From an uncultured Clostridia bacterium (GTDB taxonomy: Bacteria > Bacillota > Clostridia > TANB77 > CAG-508), in NCBI GenBank assembly GCA_949388605.1, contig CASKJV010000011.1, forward strand, positions 1 through 62,239: a DNA stretch of 62,239 nt. Reading direction: 5' to 3'. Positions 10,521 to 18,177 of this stretch are shown piece by piece. Positions within the stretch are counted from its first letter, which is position 1, and each line of letters begins with the position of its first letter. The notes beneath the pieces are model-generated. The model worked only from the letters and a program-made list of their open reading frames with translations. It ran no database searches and had not been told where the DNA came from. A program made the translations under genes and the position numbers.

Positions 10521-11216
10521 TTATCTCCTCACTTTATATTTAAGTTGTACATAAGAGTCATCAAGTTTATTGCATTCAATTAATTCTAAAGCTCTCAATT
10601 TATCTAAATCTCTATTGCTTTCTATTGCCTTTCCATCAATTAATGTTGATACATCTTTTCCACCAACTAGTAATGGTGCAATTACTACATTTACATAGTC
10701 TATTAGATTTTCTCTTACAAATAGACCATTTAAATTCCCACCAGATTGTATTGTTAATTTATCAACATTATATTTACTATATAAATCTTCTAATAACTTT
10801 TTTAAATCTAATTCTTCGTAAAACAATATATCTAAATTGTTATATTCATCTTTCAAAGAATATGCTATATGATTTTTGTTTGTTGTAACTAAAATTAACT
10901 TTTCTACCCAATGACATATATAATCTATACCATTTTCATTTAAATGAGGTTTGTTATCAATAATAATAAAATTAACTTCAACCTTATTATGGTATTTGCT
11001 TTTATTATTTACTCCAATTTTTTCCATTACTCTTCCAGTATTTAGTGAATAATAATCAGTTATACTTTCTATTTCATAATATTGGTGTAATCCTTCCTTA
11101 ACTCCATCTATTTTACAAAAATCTTTATCAGCATCTAAACTATCATTGTTTCCACTACTTATTTTACCATCCAAAGATTCCAGCATAAATAATGTGGTTG
11201 TTGATCTTTTCTTCAT
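10521..11216 (-). CDS. RibD C-terminal-domain (dihydrofolate reductase-like) oxidoreductase
   Basis: 231-residue stand-alone RibD_C domain, a DHFR-like fold that in riboflavin synthesis reduces the ribosyl side chain with NADPH. Typical segments are the N-terminal TTTLFMLESLDGKISSG and the C-terminal TIQSGGNLNGLFVRENLID followed by VVIAPLLVGGKD. The deaminase half of RibD and other rib genes are absent, so a riboflavin role is not supported; many such single-domain proteins have unknown substrates. GGGGAG precedes the ATG. It is the last gene of a three-gene operon with the ComB-like and Nudix genes. Confidence 0.85.
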   Translation of the reverse strand: MKKRSTTTLFMLESLDGKISSGNNDSLDADKDFCKIDGVKEGLHQYYEIESITDYYSLNTGRVMEKIGVNNKSKYHNKVEVNFIIIDNKPHLNENGIDYICHWVEKLILVTTNKNHIAYSLKDEYNNLDILFYEELDLKKLLEDLYSKYNVDKLTIQSGGNLNGLFVRENLIDYVNVVIAPLLVGGKDVSTLIDGKAIESNRDLDKLRALELIECNKLDDSYVQLKYKVRR

Positions 11217-11238
11217 AAATCTCCCCTTATATTATAAT

Positions 11239-11925
11239 TTATACAATTACTTTTTCAATATACAAATTTTCCTTTTTATCTTTTTTCACTTTTAATACAA
11301 AATCAAATTTATTAACTTCTGTACATAAGTAAAAATCTCTTTCTGGAAAGTCTTTTTGTTTTAACTTATCAAAAAATTTAGAGCCACTAGTTGTTTTTAA
11401 TCTTTCAATTTCTTCATCTAAATTATTTAATGGATTTTTCTCTAATATACTTTTTATATATTTTGCACACAACACATCTTCATCAAATGGAATTTCTCCA
11501 TGTCTGCATAATACTAACAAAGATACTTCTTCTATTTTATTTTGAATAATATATCTAACAATAGCTTTTGCATTAACTAAACTACCTGTTATAATTTCTT
11601 TAGCATTTATAGATTTTACAATTCCTTGTGTACCACAACTTGTTGTATGTATAATTATTTTTCCTGAAAAATCAATATTTTCAATTTGTGAAGGCGAATT
11701 GCCATAATCAAATTCTGGTAATATAATTCCATTTCTTTCTCCAATCAAAATACAATTATTATTTTTCTTTTTATAATCGTATGCTATTTGCATGTCACTA
11801 ACAGGAATTAGTTTTTTAGCCCCATTACTAATTAAATAAGGTTCAACTGTAAAAGCTCTAAATACATCTATAACTACTGCTAATCCTGTTGCAAGTTTTG
11901 CATCATTTACTATTTTTATATTCAA
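11239..11925 (-). CDS. 2-phosphosulfolactate phosphatase family protein (ComB-like)
   Basis: 228-residue ComB-family protein. Hallmarks are VIDVFRAFT near 20, GERNGIILPEFDYGNSPS, HTTSCGTQG and VLCRHGEIPFDEDVLCAKY. Archaeal ComB removes phosphate from 2-phosphosulfolactate in coenzyme M synthesis with Mg2+; bacterial homologues are widespread and mostly without known substrate. No other sulfolactate gene is near, so the substrate is open. The start codon is TTG, supported by AGGAGG 8 nt upstream. It sits 11 nt after the Nudix gene and 22 nt before the RibD-like gene. Confidence 0.85.
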   Translation of the reverse strand: MNIKIVNDAKLATGLAVVIDVFRAFTVEPYLISNGAKKLIPVSDMQIAYDYKKKNNNCILIGERNGIILPEFDYGNSPSQIENIDFSGKIIIHTTSCGTQGIVKSINAKEIITGSLVNAKAIVRYIIQNKIEEVSLLVLCRHGEIPFDEDVLCAKYIKSILEKNPLNNLDEEIERLKTTSGSKFFDKLKQKDFPERDFYLCTEVNKFDFVLKVKKDKKENLYIEKVIV

Positions 11926-11936
11926 ATTATTTCCTC

Positions 11937-12446
11937 CTATAAATCACTTATATTATTATTATAAAAAATCGTATCTTCAAATTTTTTAAATGTGCATTCA
12001 TCATTTTCAATCATTGTTTTAAATTGCTCTAAAGTAACATATTTGCAATTCATTACTTCATCTGTATTATATTTAAAATCATTTAAGGAAATATCTTTTT
12101 TTATAATATAAATATCCATAAACTTATTTTTTCGCTTAAGTGTTTTTATTAATTTTAATTCACTAGTTTGAATATCTATTCCAATTTCTTCTTTTAATTC
12201 TCTCTTAATACCTAAAATACTGGTTTCTCCAGATTGTAATCCTCCATGAGTATCTTCCCATTTTTCAGCACGATTTTGATTTAAACTTCTTTGAGTTAAT
12301 AATATTTGGTTAGATGAATTTATTATAAAACAATGAACTGTTATTATATATTCATCATCTTTTAATAACTCAATATCTTTTCTTTTTATTATTTTTCCTG
12401 TTAAATTCTTATTCTCATTATAAACATCTACTAATTCTTCTTTCAT
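11937..12446 (-). CDS. Nudix hydrolase (isopentenyl-diphosphate-isomerase-like subfamily)
   Basis: 169-residue Nudix protein. The Nudix box is complete: GGLQSGE, seven residues, then RELKEEIGI, matching G-x5-E-x7-REUxEExGU, so metal-dependent cleavage of a nucleoside-diphosphate-like bond is expected. The N-terminus (EELVDVYNENKNLTGKIIKR) resembles the group related to IPP isomerase and E. coli YfcD. An in-frame ATG exists at 12479, but GGAG 8 nt before the ATG at 12446 marks the start. First gene of the operon with the ComB-like and RibD-like genes. Confidence 0.88.
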   Translation of the reverse strand: MKEELVDVYNENKNLTGKIIKRKDIELLKDDEYIITVHCFIINSSNQILLTQRSLNQNRAEKWEDTHGGLQSGETSILGIKRELKEEIGIDIQTSELKLIKTLKRKNKFMDIYIIKKDISLNDFKYNTDEVMNCKYVTLEQFKTMIENDECTFKKFEDTIFYNNNISDL

Positions 12447-12527
12447 ACATATACTCCTCTTGTTTCCTATAATTAACACTATACAACATTATTTTATAAA
12501 GTACAAGTAGGTATTTTTATTGGTTGT

Positions 12528-12676
12528 AAAAAAACTAAACTTGCATTATTTGAAAAAATAAAATGACTATAAGTGAACATATAAAAAATATCTATAATGA
12601 AGGTGAATTAGAGAAAATTTCAACTATAAGGATTTTCCTTACAGTTCAAAATGAAGGTAACAGACATCTTTGCTAA
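12528..12676 (+). pseudogene. RhuM-like virulence-protein remnant
   Basis: The frame ending at 12676 encodes MTISEHIKNIYNEGELEK, then ISTIRIFLTVQNEGNR, closely matching the internal segment of RhuM-family proteins (helix-turn-helix-like region ending in VQNEGNR). The preceding residues expected from the family (KLALFEKIK) are present just upstream in another frame (12531-12563), so a frameshift separates them. A stop follows soon after, and the rest of the roughly 300-residue protein is missing. This is a decayed fragment of an accessory gene, recognised from memory of the family only. Confidence 0.55.
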
Positions 12677-12692
12677 ATGTAGATATATTGCA

Positions 12693-12732
12693 CCAAAATA
12701 AAAAAACACTTTGAAAAAAGTGTTTTTTATTT
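12693..12732 (-). terminator. Terminator of the tRNA transcript
   Basis: An AT-rich stem-loop, with ACACTTT and AAAGTGT at its core and T-runs on both sides, starts next to the 3' end of tRNA-Cys on the minus strand. It is a typical intrinsic terminator with a long U-tract. Confidence 0.8.
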
Positions 12733-12806
12733 TGGAGGCGCCACCCGGATTTGAACCGGGGATCAGAGTTTTGCAGACTCGTGCCTTACCACTTGGCTAT
12801 AGCGCC
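12733..12806 (-). tRNA. tRNA-Cys (GCA)
   Basis: 74 nt with encoded CCA. Acceptor stem GGCGCTA/TGGCGCC with U73, T-arm loop TTCAAAT, anticodon loop CTGCAAA giving GCA. Cotranscribed with tRNA-Gly, 27 nt upstream. Confidence 0.95.
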
Positions 12807-12833
12807 ATATAAATTTTTTATATAAATAAAAAA

Positions 12834-12907
12834 TGGAGCAGGTAACGGGAATCGGACCCGTAACTAATCCTTGGCAAGGATTTATTTTACCACTAAACTA
12901 TACCTGC
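12834..12907 (-). tRNA. tRNA-Gly (GCC)
   Basis: 74 nt with encoded CCA. Acceptor GCAGGTA/TACCTGC, anticodon stem-loop ATCCTTGCCAAGGAT giving GCC, T-arm loop TTCCGATTC-like. First gene of a two-tRNA transcript. Confidence 0.95.
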
Positions 12908-12997
12908 ATTTCATTAATTTTTTTAGATAACTTGTGGCTTTAGTAAATCAATTTTCTATAAACTAAGCTATCTTTGCCTCATAATTAAAGCATAATT

Positions 12998-13026
12998 ATA
13001 ATAACAGAAATGAGATGAAAAGTCAA
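12998..13026 (-). promoter_or_regulatory. Sigma-A promoter of the tRNA-Gly/tRNA-Cys unit
   Basis: Minus strand: TTGACT (13021-13026), 17-nt spacer, TATTAT (12998-13003), about 90 nt upstream of tRNA-Gly. Confidence 0.65.
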
Positions 13027-13322
13027 GTTAATAATATAATATTCTATAAAAATAAAAAAATGACATATTTATAAAAAATTTTTTATATAACAATTTATAT
13101 TATACTATTGAAAGTAATATGTGCTTTTTACTTCTTTAGCATAAATAGTTGAAATATAAACAAACAAATAACATTAAAACCATTTGAAAAGTACATCATA
13201 AAAAATTTTAAACCTTTAGAATGTGTTATATCTGCAGATACAGGATTAGTTTCAAAGTTTGTGTACTAAAATTTTCTACTAGTTATATAATATCAATTGT
13301 AAAGTAATTTTATATAATATTA

Positions 13323-13360
13323 TAACCCCCAATTGAGCAACAAAACTCAACTGGGGGTTA
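13323..13360 (-). terminator. Terminator of giant protein 1 gene
   Basis: Stem AACCCCCAATTGAG/CTCAACTGGGGGTT with one mismatch and an 8-nt loop, about 60 nt past the stop. The GC-rich core stands out in very AT-rich DNA. Confidence 0.8.
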
Positions 13361-13419
13361 ATTAAAATATTATTTTATTTAATACTTAAGTTTAAAAAGC
13401 TTTTTTATTTAACACAAAA

Positions 13420-16400
13420 TTATAGTTCCATTAATCCAATAATTATCATTTTTAATTGTGCTAAATCTGTTATTGTACTTTTACCATTTCCGTCTATATC
13501 AGCTGCTAAATATTTATCTCCTGTTAATACCTCTAACTTAATAAGATGGTTTTTCAAATTTGCTAAGTCTGTTATTGAAATTACTCCATCTTTATTAATA
13601 TCTCCTATAACAATTAAAGTAAATTCCAATTCTTCAGTAAGTTTTAATTTCATTCCTGTTTTTATAATCTCATCATCAGCTATTGTATTTCCGTTTTCAT
13701 CTACAATTATAAAATCTCTATTAGCACTTACATTATTTCTAAACTCATTTAAGGTTGTTTTTGGTAATACTCTTGATATAATATTATCTTCAATTACATA
13801 TTTTTCTGAAGAAATTTCTGATTTTCCTTTATTTATCCAAGTTACAACTGCTGTTTCCATTCCTGTGTTCCCTGATTCATCTATAAATTCAAATGTAAAT
13901 TCTCCATTTTCTGTAAATTTATATTTGTTTTTTCCATCATTATTTGTTATTCTTACATTTTCTTTATCAAATGTTATTGTTGCTGTTACTGGTTCTGTTG
14001 TTTCTGTTTGAGTACTATATTCTATTGTTCCTACTGGTGCTACTTTATCAATCCAGTTAACACTAATAGGAATTATTCCTCTATTACCACTTTCATCTAT
14101 ATATTCAAAACTGCTTTCTCCATTTTCTGTAAATGTATAAGTATTTGAACCATTATTACTTACTATTCTATAACCTTCTTCTAACTCTAATGTTACAGTA
14201 ACATCTTGATTAGTTGGTTCTGTTGTTGAATATGTTAATGTATATTCTGGTACTTTAGCTATCCAATTTACACTAGCAGTTGCAGTTCCCTCATTTCCTG
14301 CTCTATCTACAAATTCAAATGTAAATGTTCCATTTTCTGTAAATGTGTGTGTCATTTCTCCATCATTATTTGTAACTGTTACTTCTTCACTTGGCTCCAT
14401 TGTTACAGTAACTGGTTGATCTGTAAGATTAACTGTACTATAAGTAAGTTCTGCTGTTGGTGCTTCTTTATCTATCCAGTCTACTGCAATTGTTTTTGTT
14501 CCTACATTTCCTAAACTATCTGCAAATTCTAATTCATATGATGCATTAGCTTCGAATGTAATAGTTTTACTTTTATCTACTGGATTTTCAGCAATTTGTA
14601 CATCTTTTGAAAGTACCGTTATATTTTCTTTACTAAATGTTATTGTTGCTACTACGTCTTCATTAGTTAATTCAGTTGTACTAAAAGTAACTTCTGCTTC
14701 AGGTGCTATTTTATCTATCCAATCTACATTAGCTGTTGCGCTACCTTTTCTTCCTTCATCATCAACAAATTCAAATGTAAATGTTCCATTTTCAGTAAAT
14801 GTATACGTTTTGCTTCCATCATTATTTGTAACAGTAATTGGTCTATTTTCATCTACTAAATTTGCTATAACATCTTTATTAGTTTTATTAGTAATATTAT
14901 AACTAATCTCAGCAGTAGGTATTTCACTAGCTGATGGATTTTCATATAAATTAATAACAGCTATTGAAAAATAATGTTGAAGCCCTGATTGATGAACCGA
15001 TGGGCAATGAATTTTTACATACTTTGCCTGTTTTGCTTCTTCAAAAGTTATCTTTTTCAAATTATTGTTATTTCCTAAATTATTACCAACTGCTGCAAGC
15101 TCCCAATTTGTGCCATCCATACTTACATAAATTTCTAGTTTACTTGCCTTTCCAGTTGGATATCCTCCTGTTCCTGTTGCCTTTGCATCAGGAACATAAT
15201 CTACTTCTGCTACATATCTAGGTTTATCTAGTTCTATTACTACATATGAAGGCTTATATGCTCCTCCCAAGCCAGAACTAGTTGCTCCATGCCATGATGT
15301 ATTTATATCTCCATCAAGTATATTATCTTTATTTCCTCCTCCACTTGTACCTGATACTTCTATAACCTTTAAACCTGTTCTAGAAATATATCGATGTGAT
15401 TCTGAAGATGTATTAGTAGTAAATGTATAATGTACAGGATCACTTGTTGTATTTGTTCCTGATGCCATTAATCTAAGGTATACAACTACATCTCCTCTTA
15501 AATTTGGTTTTCCATCTGCAAATGATGTCCACTCTCCAGAATTAGGATCTAATGTCCATTCCATTTGATCAGTTGTACCATTAATACAATTTTCTAAATC
15601 GTCTATTGAAACAGTATTGCTTGGGAATACTCCCTTGTTAATATTAATAGTGAAAATGTTTTCATCAGTTAATGGTAATCCTGATATACGAATTTTAATA
15701 TCATCATTAGCATTTATTGATGCAATTTCTTCATTAGTAAGTTGTATAGAATGTTCATAAACTTCTTTCCAATTATTACCACCATCTAAACTATAACTCC
15801 AAGTTACTTGCGCACTTTGAAATTGTTTAGATAATACTATTTTCCCAGCATCTGCACCTGAAAAAGAGAAAGTAGCAATTCTAGAATCAATTACACCTAA
15901 AATTGCATTTGCAATTACTGGTACTTCTGCATGATATATCGTATCTGCTGATGTTGCTTTCGTAGCTTGACGTAATGTTCTATCTTGTATCATCATCAAT
16001 TTACTACGATACTCTGGAGATGAAACTTTCATTCCGATTTTCTTTAATAAATCATACATTGGTAATGGATGATAAGCATAAACATCTGTAATTTCAGTTG
16101 CTAAATCTATTAAATCTGAATCTGTTTTAGTACTATCATTAATATATGAATTTACTAATCCAAACCATGCATCAAAGTTAATTCTTTCTTCTTCTAAAGC
16201 ATCAAGATAAATTTGTTTTTGCTTTTCTTTATCATTTTTATAAACATCTTCTAATAATAAAATTAATTGTGCTTGTTCATATTTATCGTATTCGTTTTGT
16301 GCCTCTTGAGCAAGCAATCTATAAGAACCTGTTTTGATAACACCACTATTATATTTACTTCCCCATCCATTTAATGGTCTACCATCAGTAGCAGCCCATG

Positions 16401-17997
16401 CTGTTGATGCAACATTATAAGATAATTGCCATGCATAATTTCCGCCACCAATATTTTTTAAATAAATATAAGCAGCATGTGCTGGTTGCCCTACTACATA
16501 AGCAGGAACTCCCCAAACACCGTAAAGGTTAGCTGCTGTTTTTGAAAGTCCACCACAAACAGAACCTTCTTCAAATACTATCCATAATTTTGGTTTTCCA
16601 CTTTGATATGTGATGTTGTAGTCTGATAAATTATATTTTTGATCCCATTTTTCATAATTTTCTTGACTATAATATTGTGGTCTATAATATCCATAACCTG
16701 TTCTATAAGTAATATATTTGAATGGATTAAAACGATCTACTAAATTTGAATATTTCTTTTCAGAATAATCATGTAACCACATTATTTCTTCATCATCGAT
16801 GTTAACAAACATAACACCACGCATTTCATCTATTGTATAACTTTCAAACATTGCATTAGAATATAAATCTCCATTTAAATGCATTTGTTTATAAATATCA
16901 TAACGAGTTACTGCATCAGAAAATTGATTTCCGCCAATCCATAATCCAACATTTCCCGCATGTGATAAAGATAATGATAACATCATTTTTAAATATAAAT
17001 CTTTATACTTTGTTCCATTTGGAGTTAATTCTTCATTATTTAAGTCTTCTTTATAAGTATCATATAATTTGCTTAACACCTGTAATGATTTTAAATATGT
17101 TCCACTTGGTTTTCCACCAATTGTCCATAATCGTAATGCTTCTTCATTATTTATAAACCATTCTAAAGTTTCTTTATTTTTTGGGTCTTCTTGTAAAAAG
17201 TTTCTAAGTTGATATTGACCAACATTTTTAATAAAATTTCTTTGTAAAAGAGTAAGTTTTAAATCGTCTTTAATTACTCCACCATCATATTCGGCTTTTA
17301 TGATTTCATCATATTCTTTTACTGTTGTCATAAGATTATCTTTATAATCTTCTTTCACAAGTTTTGCATCTCCCCATACTGCATGATCATTTGCATTAGA
17401 GCCATTATCATTAGCATATAATCTAATATAATTAGCATTTCTAATGTCTATTTTTGCATATACTGCATTATTTGTACTTAACATTGCAGTAGGGTTTTCT
17501 TCTGTACATAAATTCCATGTTTTTCCATCTTCAGAAGTATATATATAAAATTTTACACCATTTCCTTTACCACCTGATGTAGTATTTACACCATAATATG
17601 TTGTAAAGTATGCGTAATCTTTATAATTACTAATATCATACTCTAAAGTAGATGTAGCATGTGCCCAAATTCCTTTTTTTATTACACTTGTTGAACCATT
17701 TAACAACATAGTAAGTTGTCCATTATCTGTTGTTTTATCTAGCATAATACTTCCCCATGCTGTTTGAGCCTTACTGTAAGGAATATCAGATAAATATACC
17801 ACTTGATCTGTACTACCAACATTATCAAATGAAAGATTCTTCTGATTTGAATTATTACTGCTATTATAAGTATGTAAGTTATATCCCTGTGCATTTTTAT
17901 AGTTAGTTTTGTTTTTTCCAAAGTAAACTGCTATACATACTAAGGATATTATGAAAAAGATACAAAAAATATTTTTACTTTTAATGATTTCTCTCAT
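13420..17997 (-). CDS. Giant exported NPCBM / Cys-His / discoidin / Ig / dockerin protein 1
   Basis: 1525 residues, the shortest of three paralogues. Order: signal peptide (about 1-25, IFCIFFIISLVCIAVYFG); NPCBM-like domain (about 65-215; GIWAHATSTLEYDISNY, ANYIRLYANDNG); a domain with VCGGLSK (Cys481) and QPAHAAY (His507), then W-x4-N and TAW, like a transglutaminase/papain core; TPR-like helices (about 590-690); a small beta module with SYSLDGGNNW; discoidin domain (about 867-1016); five Ig-like repeats (about 1020-1390) ending VxWIDK; a linker domain; and a C-terminal dockerin whose two loops begin DINKDG and DIDGNG. A carbohydrate- or glycoprotein-targeted surface peptidase or transglutaminase is inferred. 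A longer frame from 18072 is rejected because that ATG lies between the -35 and -10 boxes; AAGGAG precedes the ATG used here. No LPxTG or S-layer anchor is present. Confidence 0.85.
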   Translation of the reverse strand: MREIIKSKNIFCIFFIISLVCIAVYFGKNKTNYKNAQGYNLHTYNSSNNSNQKNLSFDNVGSTDQVVYLSDIPYSKAQTAWGSIMLDKTTDNGQLTMLLNGSTSVIKKGIWAHATSTLEYDISNYKDYAYFTTYYGVNTTSGGKGNGVKFYIYTSEDGKTWNLCTEENPTAMLSTNNAVYAKIDIRNANYIRLYANDNGSNANDHAVWGDAKLVKEDYKDNLMTTVKEYDEIIKAEYDGGVIKDDLKLTLLQRNFIKNVGQYQLRNFLQEDPKNKETLEWFINNEEALRLWTIGGKPSGTYLKSLQVLSKLYDTYKEDLNNEELTPNGTKYKDLYLKMMLSLSLSHAGNVGLWIGGNQFSDAVTRYDIYKQMHLNGDLYSNAMFESYTIDEMRGVMFVNIDDEEIMWLHDYSEKKYSNLVDRFNPFKYITYRTGYGYYRPQYYSQENYEKWDQKYNLSDYNITYQSGKPKLWIVFEEGSVCGGLSKTAANLYGVWGVPAYVVGQPAHAAYIYLKNIGGGNYAWQLSYNVASTAWAATDGRPLNGWGSKYNSGVIKTGSYRLLAQEAQNEYDKYEQAQLILLLEDVYKNDKEKQKQIYLDALEEERINFDAWFGLVNSYINDSTKTDSDLIDLATEITDVYAYHPLPMYDLLKKIGMKVSSPEYRSKLMMIQDRTLRQATKATSADTIYHAEVPVIANAILGVIDSRIATFSFSGADAGKIVLSKQFQSAQVTWSYSLDGGNNWKEVYEHSIQLTNEEIASINANDDIKIRISGLPLTDENIFTININKGVFPSNTVSIDDLENCINGTTDQMEWTLDPNSGEWTSFADGKPNLRGDVVVYLRLMASGTNTTSDPVHYTFTTNTSSESHRYISRTGLKVIEVSGTSGGGNKDNILDGDINTSWHGATSSGLGGAYKPSYVVIELDKPRYVAEVDYVPDAKATGTGGYPTGKASKLEIYVSMDGTNWELAAVGNNLGNNNNLKKITFEEAKQAKYVKIHCPSVHQSGLQHYFSIAVINLYENPSASEIPTAEISYNITNKTNKDVIANLVDENRPITVTNNDGSKTYTFTENGTFTFEFVDDEGRKGSATANVDWIDKIAPEAEVTFSTTELTNEDVVATITFSKENITVLSKDVQIAENPVDKSKTITFEANASYELEFADSLGNVGTKTIAVDWIDKEAPTAELTYSTVNLTDQPVTVTMEPSEEVTVTNNDGEMTHTFTENGTFTFEFVDRAGNEGTATASVNWIAKVPEYTLTYSTTEPTNQDVTVTLELEEGYRIVSNNGSNTYTFTENGESSFEYIDESGNRGIIPISVNWIDKVAPVGTIEYSTQTETTEPVTATITFDKENVRITNNDGKNKYKFTENGEFTFEFIDESGNTGMETAVVTWINKGKSEISSEKYVIEDNIISRVLPKTTLNEFRNNVSANRDFIIVDENGNTIADDEIIKTGMKLKLTEELEFTLIVIGDINKDGVISITDLANLKNHLIKLEVLTGDKYLAADIDGNGKSTITDLAQLKMIIIGLMEL

Positions 17998-18054
17998 TTT
18001 ATTTCTCCTTATTAAAATAAATTTTATATTCTTTATGTATTCTTTTAATTCTAT

Positions 18055-18083
18055 ATTATACAACATTTTCAAGAAAAATTCAA
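18055..18083 (-). promoter_or_regulatory. Sigma-A promoter of giant protein 1
   Basis: Minus strand TTGAAT (18078-18083), 17-nt spacer, perfect TATAAT (18055-18060), about 58 nt upstream of the start codon. It decides the start by excluding the upstream in-frame ATG. Confidence 0.8.
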
Positions 18084-18117
18084 CAAATATAACAATAATT
18101 GTTAATAATATATAAAA

Positions 18118-18148
18118 GTGCTGAAAAGTATATACTACTTTTCAGCAC
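18118..18148 (-). terminator. Terminator of giant protein 2 gene
   Basis: Perfect 13-bp stem (GTGCTGAAAAGTA with its complement), 5-nt loop, followed on the minus strand by CTTTTATAT; 30 nt past the stop. Confidence 0.85.
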
Positions 18149-18177
18149 CATCAAAAATACATATTAGTTATATCTAT

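Larger units (their letters stand above)
12908..13419. other. Intergenic region between tRNA-Gly and giant protein 1
   Basis: No intact gene is seen in these 512 bases. They hold the tRNA promoter, the terminator of giant gene 1, and a plus-strand open stretch (about 13150-13269, ...KPFEKYIIKNFKPLECVIS...) without a start codon or ribosome binding site. A segment near 13095-13125 resembles the promoter/leader of the HNH gene (TATTATA, then TATTGAAA and TAATA), which suggests a decayed copy of a similar upstream region. Confidence 0.5.

Noticed and set aside
13420-13620. Sortase or S-layer anchoring of the giants
   Set aside because: No LPxTG-type motif, hydrophobic tail or SLH domain follows the dockerins in any of the three proteins.
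17739-18072. Upstream in-frame ATG at 18072 as start of giant 1
   Set aside because: It lies between the -35 and -10 boxes of a good promoter and gives no signal peptide at the N-terminus.
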